In this document: positions 25,666 to 29,284 of the stretch, piece by piece | Layout of the letters: every line of letters begins with the position of its first letter | Numbering within the stretch: the first letter of the stretch is position 1 | Origin: CAVLCC01 sp963624975 | GTDB taxonomy: Bacteria > Actinomycetota > Coriobacteriia > Coriobacteriales > CADBOM01 | Reading direction: 5' to 3' | Assembly: GCA_963624975.1 (NCBI GenBank) | Contig: CAVFRF010000074.1 | Coordinates: 1 to 29,284 of the forward strand | DNA length: 29,284 nt | Program-made: the position numbers and the translations under genes | The notes under the pieces: generated by a model | The model's input: only the letters and a program-made list of their open reading frames with translations | Databases searched by the model: none | Told to the model about the DNA's origin: nothing

Positions 25666-26847
25666 ATGACGACGCAAGACGACGAACGCTATATGCGAAG
25701 GGCGCTCGAGCTGGCCGAGCGGGGGATGGGGTTCGTGAACCCCAACCCGATGGTGGGCGCCGTGGTGGTGAAGGACGGGCGCGTGATCGGCGAGGGCTAT
25801 CACCGCAGGTTCGGGGAGCTGCATGCCGAGCGCAACGCGCTGGCGGCGTGCAGCGAGGATCCGGCGGGCGCCACGGTGTATGTGACGCTCGAGCCGTGCT
25901 GCCACTATGGCAAGACGCCGCCGTGCACCGAGGCGCTCGTCGAGGCCGGCGTGGCGCGCGTGGTGGTGGCTTCTTCCGACCCCAATCCGCTGGTGGCCGG
26001 CAAGGGCCTCGACGCGCTGCGCGAGGCCGGCATCGAGGTGAGCGAGGGCGTGTGCGCCGAGCAGGCGCTGGCTCTCAACCGGCCGTTCTTCCACTTCATA
26101 TCGACCGGGAAGCCCCTCGTGGTGATGAAGTACGCCATGACCCTCGACGGCAAGATCGCCACGCGCACCGGCGAGTCGCGCTGGATCACGGGCGAGGTGG
26201 CACGCGAGAACGTGCACCACGACCGGGGGAGATATGCCGCGATCATGGTGGGAAGCGGCACCGTGGCAGCCGACGACCCGATGCTCACGTGCAGGCTGGC
26301 CGGCAGCGCCGATGCGGGCTGTCCGGATGCCGGCGGCGCATGCGGCGAGGCGCACGGCTGCTCGCAGTGCGGGTGGCACAACCCGCTGCGCGTGGTGGTA
26401 GACGGCAGCCTGCGCACCAGCCTGAGCAGCCGCATCGTGCAGACCGCGCACGATGTGGAGACGCTCATCGCCACGTGCGTGAACGACCCCGCGCGCATCG
26501 CCCCCTACGAGGAAGCGGGCTGCAAGGTGCTGGTGCTCTCGGCGGCGGCTTCCATGCACGTGGGGCTGGCGCGGCTCGTGGAGGAGCTGGGCCGCATGAA
26601 AGTCGACAGCGTGCTGCTCGAGGCCGGCGGGTCGCTGGCGTGGGCGGCGCTCGAGGCCCGCATCGTGGACAGGGTGCAGGCCTACGTGGCGCCCAAGATG
26701 TTCGGCGGCTCCACTGCGCCGGGTCCCGTGGGAGGCGCCGGCATCGAGCTTCCGTCGCAGTGCATCCGGCTGGTTGACCGGCAGGTTCGAGAGTTCGGCG
26801 ACGACATCCTCATCGAAGGCGAGGTGGAATATTGTTCACCGGAATAG
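25666..26847 (+). CDS. ribD: Bifunctional riboflavin deaminase/reductase RibD
   Basis: A 393-residue protein with the N-terminal zinc deaminase (HAERNAL, H53-E55; PCCHYGKTPPC with C78 and C87) and the C-terminal reductase (MTLDGKIATRTGESRWITG). It deaminates the pyrimidine made after GTP opening and then reduces the ribose side chain, the second and third steps of riboflavin synthesis. ATG 25666 has GAGGTGG (25650-25656) nine bases upstream; ATG 25657 and 25648 are alternatives. A Cys/Gly-rich stretch near residues 215-243 (CPDAGGACGEAHGCSQCG) looks like an insertion in the reductase part. The gene is first in the operon and its end overlaps ribE by 16 bases. Confidence 0.95.
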   Translation: MTTQDDERYMRRALELAERGMGFVNPNPMVGAVVVKDGRVIGEGYHRRFGELHAERNALAACSEDPAGATVYVTLEPCCHYGKTPPCTEALVEAGVARVVVASSDPNPLVAGKGLDALREAGIEVSEGVCAEQALALNRPFFHFISTGKPLVVMKYAMTLDGKIATRTGESRWITGEVARENVHHDRGRYAAIMVGSGTVAADDPMLTCRLAGSADAGCPDAGGACGEAHGCSQCGWHNPLRVVVDGSLRTSLSSRIVQTAHDVETLIATCVNDPARIAPYEEAGCKVLVLSAAASMHVGLARLVEELGRMKVDSVLLEAGGSLAWAALEARIVDRVQAYVAPKMFGGSTAPGPVGGAGIELPSQCIRLVDRQVREFGDDILIEGEVEYCSPE

Positions 26848-27563
26848 TGGAGGAAGTCGGGCGCATCGGATCGGTGCGCCGGCAGGGGCTGTCGGCCGTG
26901 CTGCAGATCGAGGGCGCGCGCGTGGGGTCGCAGATCTTCGACGACCTCAAGCTGGGCGACAGCGTGGCCGTGAACGGCGTGTGCCTCACCGTCACGTCGC
27001 TGGGGCGGGGCAGCTTCACTGCCGACGTGATGCACGAGACCCTCGACCGCTCGTCGCTGGGCCAGGTGGGCGTGGGCGGACGGGTGAACCTCGAGCGCGC
27101 CATGCCCGCGTGCGGGAGATTCGGCGGGCACATCGTGTCGGGGCACATCGACGGCACGGGCCGAGTGGAGCGCATCGAGCGCGACTCCAACGCGGTGTGG
27201 TACCGCATCGCCGCCGCGCCCCAGGTGATGCGCTACATCGTGGAGAAGGGCTCGATCGCCATCGACGGCATCAGCCTCACCGTGGCGCGGGTAGATGCCG
27301 AGTGGTTCGAGGTGTCCATCATCCCGCACACGCTGGAGCAGACGGTGCTGGCCGACCGCCGCGTGGGCGACGTGGTGAACCTCGAGAACGACGTGATCGC
27401 CAAGTACGTGGAGAAGCTGCTGCTCGGCGGCGGCGCGCCGGGCGCGGGCGACCTGCGGGCGAGCGCGGCTGCGAGCGCGAGCGGCACCTCCTCTTCACCA
27501 ACGAATGCACCCCAGGACGGCAACCTCACCGAGGCCTTCCTGGCAGAGAACGGATTCCTGTAG
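26832..27563 (+). CDS. ribE: Riboflavin synthase alpha subunit RibE
   Basis: A 243-residue protein made of the usual two similar barrel halves: MFTGIVEEVG at the start and HIVSGHIDGTGRVERIE in the second half, with VNGVCLTV and IDGISLTV at matching places. It converts two lumazine molecules to riboflavin and a pyrimidine. The start is a TTG at 26832, inside the end of ribD, because TTG-TTC-ACC-GGA gives the invariant MFTG. The GAGGTGG at 26821-26827 serves as binding site, so translation is probably coupled. A low-complexity Ala/Ser/Gly tail of about 40 residues extends the protein beyond the usual 200-220. Confidence 0.95.
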   Translation: MFTGIVEEVGRIGSVRRQGLSAVLQIEGARVGSQIFDDLKLGDSVAVNGVCLTVTSLGRGSFTADVMHETLDRSSLGQVGVGGRVNLERAMPACGRFGGHIVSGHIDGTGRVERIERDSNAVWYRIAAAPQVMRYIVEKGSIAIDGISLTVARVDAEWFEVSIIPHTLEQTVLADRRVGDVVNLENDVIAKYVEKLLLGGGAPGAGDLRASAAASASGTSSSPTNAPQDGNLTEAFLAENGFL

Positions 27564-27590
27564 ACAACCGCAGAAAGGCGGCGACCCGAA

Positions 27591-28802
27591 ATGGCGCAAG
27601 ACGAATTTGACACCATACCCGATGCGCTCGAGGCGCTCAAGCGGGGCGAGTGCATCCTGTGCACCGACGACCCCGATCGCGAGAACGAGGGCGACCTGAT
27701 CTGCGCGGCCGAGTTTGCCACCACGCAGAACGTGAACTTCATGGCCGAGCACGGGCGCGGGCTGATCTGCATGCCCATGAGCCTCGAGTACATCCAGAAG
27801 CTCGCGCTGCCGCAGATGGTGCGCAACAACACCGACAACCACGAGACGGCCTTCACCGTGTCGATCGACCACGTGGACACCACCACCGGCATCTCGGCCG
27901 AGGAGCGCGGCTACACCGCCCGCAAGTGCGTGGACCCCGATGCCAGGCCAGAGGATTTTCGCAGGCCGGGGCACATGTTTCCGCTGCTGGCTCGCCCGAC
28001 CGGCGTGTTCGAGCGCAACGGCCACACCGAGGCCACGGTGGACCTGTGCAGGCTGGCGGGCCTTGCCGAGTGCGGCCTTTGCTGCGAGGTCATGCGCGCC
28101 GACGGCACCATGATGCGCCGCTCCGAGCTGGTGGAGATGGCCCGCAAGTACGACCTGCGCATCGTGAACATCCGCGACCTCCAGCACTACCGCAAGACGC
28201 ACGACCACCTGGTGGAGCAGGTCGGCCGCGCCCAGATGCCCACGCGATATGGCGACTTCGTGGCCATGGGATTCGTGAACAAGCTCAACGGCGAGCATCA
28301 CGTGGCGCTGGTGAAGGGTGACATCGGCGACGGCCGCGACGTGCTGGTGCGCGTGCATTCGGAGTGTCTCACCGGCGACGCGTTCGGCTCGATGCGCTGC
28401 GACTGCGGCCAGCAGCTGGAGGCCGCGATGCGCCAGATCGACGCGGAGGGTCGCGGCATCCTGCTCTACATGAGGCAGGAGGGTCGCGGCATCGGGCTTA
28501 TCAACAAGCTGCGCGCCTACGAGCTGCAAGACGGCGGCATGGACACGGTGGATGCCAACCTGGCACTGGGATTCGAGAGCGACCAGCGCGAGTACTACAT
28601 CGGCGCGCAGATCCTGCGCGAGCTGGGCGTGCGCTCGATGCGGCTGCTCACCAACAACCCCGACAAGGTCTACCAGCTCAAGGACTTCGGGATCGACATC
28701 GCCGCCCGCGTGCCCATCGAGATGCAGCCCACGGCGGCCGACGAGTTCTACTTGAAGACGAAGCAGGAGCGCATGGGCCACATTTTGAGCTTTAAGAGTT
28801 GA
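27591..28802 (+). CDS. ribBA: Bifunctional RibBA: DHBP synthase and GTP cyclohydrolase II
   Basis: A 403-residue fusion. The N-terminal RibB half has DDPDRENEGDL (residues 26-36) and GHTEATVDL; it makes 3,4-dihydroxy-2-butanone 4-phosphate from ribulose 5-phosphate. The C-terminal RibA half has HSECLTGDAFGSMRCDCG, with zinc ligands C259, C270 and C272, then RQEGRGIGL; it opens GTP. The ATG at 27591 follows AGAAAGGCGG. It is 27 bases after ribE and is the last riboflavin gene in the window. No ribH (lumazine synthase) follows before the window end. Confidence 0.96.
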   Translation: MAQDEFDTIPDALEALKRGECILCTDDPDRENEGDLICAAEFATTQNVNFMAEHGRGLICMPMSLEYIQKLALPQMVRNNTDNHETAFTVSIDHVDTTTGISAEERGYTARKCVDPDARPEDFRRPGHMFPLLARPTGVFERNGHTEATVDLCRLAGLAECGLCCEVMRADGTMMRRSELVEMARKYDLRIVNIRDLQHYRKTHDHLVEQVGRAQMPTRYGDFVAMGFVNKLNGEHHVALVKGDIGDGRDVLVRVHSECLTGDAFGSMRCDCGQQLEAAMRQIDAEGRGILLYMRQEGRGIGLINKLRAYELQDGGMDTVDANLALGFESDQREYYIGAQILRELGVRSMRLLTNNPDKVYQLKDFGIDIAARVPIEMQPTAADEFYLKTKQERMGHILSFKS

Positions 28803-28813
28803 GAATCCCCCGG

Positions 28814-28896
28814 GGTGCCCGCACGGGGTATATCTAAACGGCTCAGGTTGGCCTTCGGCCAAAAGTCGCCGTTTAGACACACCCCGCACGGGCACC
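28814..28896. repeat. Large imperfect hairpin after ribBA; likely operon end and repeat unit
   Basis: Arms of 29 bases at 28814-28842 and 28868-28896 match inverted at 25 of 29 positions (GGTGCCCG...CGGGGT...CTAAACGGC). The loop holds a second hairpin TTGGCC-TTC-GGCCAA (28848-28862). The start of the left arm recurs near 29233, so this is probably a repeated intergenic hairpin that may also act as terminator. Confidence 0.75.
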
Positions 28897-28903
28897 TAGA
28901 GAG

Positions 28904-29230
28904 TCGCAATATGGAGATGGTGGAGTCGCCGGGGGCCTGTGCGGGGTACGGAGAGGTAGTTGGACATCTTTTTGCGTTTGCTGCGGTTTGCGCATGAAAA
29001 TCTGGCATTTTTTGGCAAGTATTTGCGGTTGCTGCAGCTCATTGCGTGAAATGGCAATTTGAAGCATCGGGAAAGGAGCTTCTTGCATATTTATAGTTAA
29101 GTTGTTAATGCTGAACTTTATTATGGCGAGCTGAAAGGAGAGAATTTCTCTGCACAGCAGCAAGAATCGCAAATTTTTGCACTCTCTTGAAAGATTGAAA
29201 AGCATGTAGCCAGAAAGGGCTGGAGGTCTC
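28904..29230. other. 327-base AT-richer spacer between two hairpin repeats
   Basis: No convincing gene. A minus-strand frame at 29205-28873 (110 residues) has no recognisable domain and runs into the hairpin. Two AAAGGAG sequences (near 29074 and 29134) look like binding sites but lead only to very short frames. AGAGAATTTCTCT (29139-29151) is a small hairpin over one of them. Base composition is clearly lower in GC than the neighbouring genes. Confidence 0.4.
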
Positions 29231-29231
29231 C

Positions 29232-29284
29232 CGGGGTGCCGCCGCGGGGTATATCGTACAGGCTCAGGCTTCGCTTCGCTGCAG
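29232..29284. repeat. Second copy of the post-ribBA hairpin repeat, cut by window end
   Basis: CCCGGGGTGCC, CGGGGTATATC and GGCTCAGG recur in the same order as in 28809-28847. The rest of the unit lies outside the window, so pairing of the right arm cannot be tested. Confidence 0.6.

Noticed and set aside
28873..29205. 110-residue minus-strand frame
   Set aside because: It ends in the hairpin repeat, has a proline-rich unlikely C-terminus and no recognisable start signal.
1..29284. CRISPR arrays, tRNA or rRNA genes
   Set aside because: No regular repeat-spacer pattern, no cloverleaf with conserved T-arm, and no rRNA-like sequence was seen by eye.

Overview
The window is high-GC DNA (third codon positions almost all G or C) with the gene style of a Gram-positive actinobacterium. 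The mix of 7TM-GGDEF, 7TM-histidine kinase and GLUG-repeat proteins suggests class Coriobacteriia (Eggerthellaceae-like). That placement is inference from gene content; no rRNA or phylogenetic marker was compared.

Layout: (1) 2-7417 (+): the 3' part of a giant GLUG-repeat surface protein, then three small prepilin-like proteins in one tight operon. (2) 7438-16137: a cyclic-di-GMP and phosphorelay block with two GGDEF diguanylate cyclases, a stand-alone Hpt protein and an EAL phosphodiesterase, interrupted by a DUF4352-like lipoprotein (-) and an AbiEi/DUF559-like putative nuclease. The first cyclase gene follows a structured leader ending in an intrinsic terminator. (3) 16949-21448 (+): a lipoprotein that joins a solute-binding-protein fold to a 5'-nucleotidase C-terminal-like domain, and directly after it a large hybrid histidine kinase. 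(4) 25128-21598 (-): a 7TM hybrid histidine kinase and a receiver-HD-GYP phosphodiesterase. (5) 25422-28802 (+): a riboflavin operon, ribD-ribE-ribBA, behind a clear FMN riboswitch, terminator and promoter. (6) 28803-29284: hairpin repeats and AT-richer DNA without a convincing gene.

Three intergenic spaces (9031-9270, 11902-12141, 16261-16494) hold copies of one 234-240 bp element. It has about 48-50 bp imperfect terminal inverted repeats and a conserved near-palindrome, ACACAAyATGTTGyGT, near its middle. I do not recognise it, and it is the most striking unexplained structure here.

Working model (inference): the two hybrid kinases lack an Hpt domain, the Hpt protein stands alone, and the HD-GYP protein carries a receiver. 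Together they could form a phosphorelay ending in c-di-GMP hydrolysis. The cyclases and EAL enzyme would set the same pool, and a plausible output is the neighbouring pilin/adhesin operon. Four signalling proteins share a similar N-terminal multi-helix membrane module with an aromatic-x-R-G-x-L type motif, so related sensors appear to feed different outputs.
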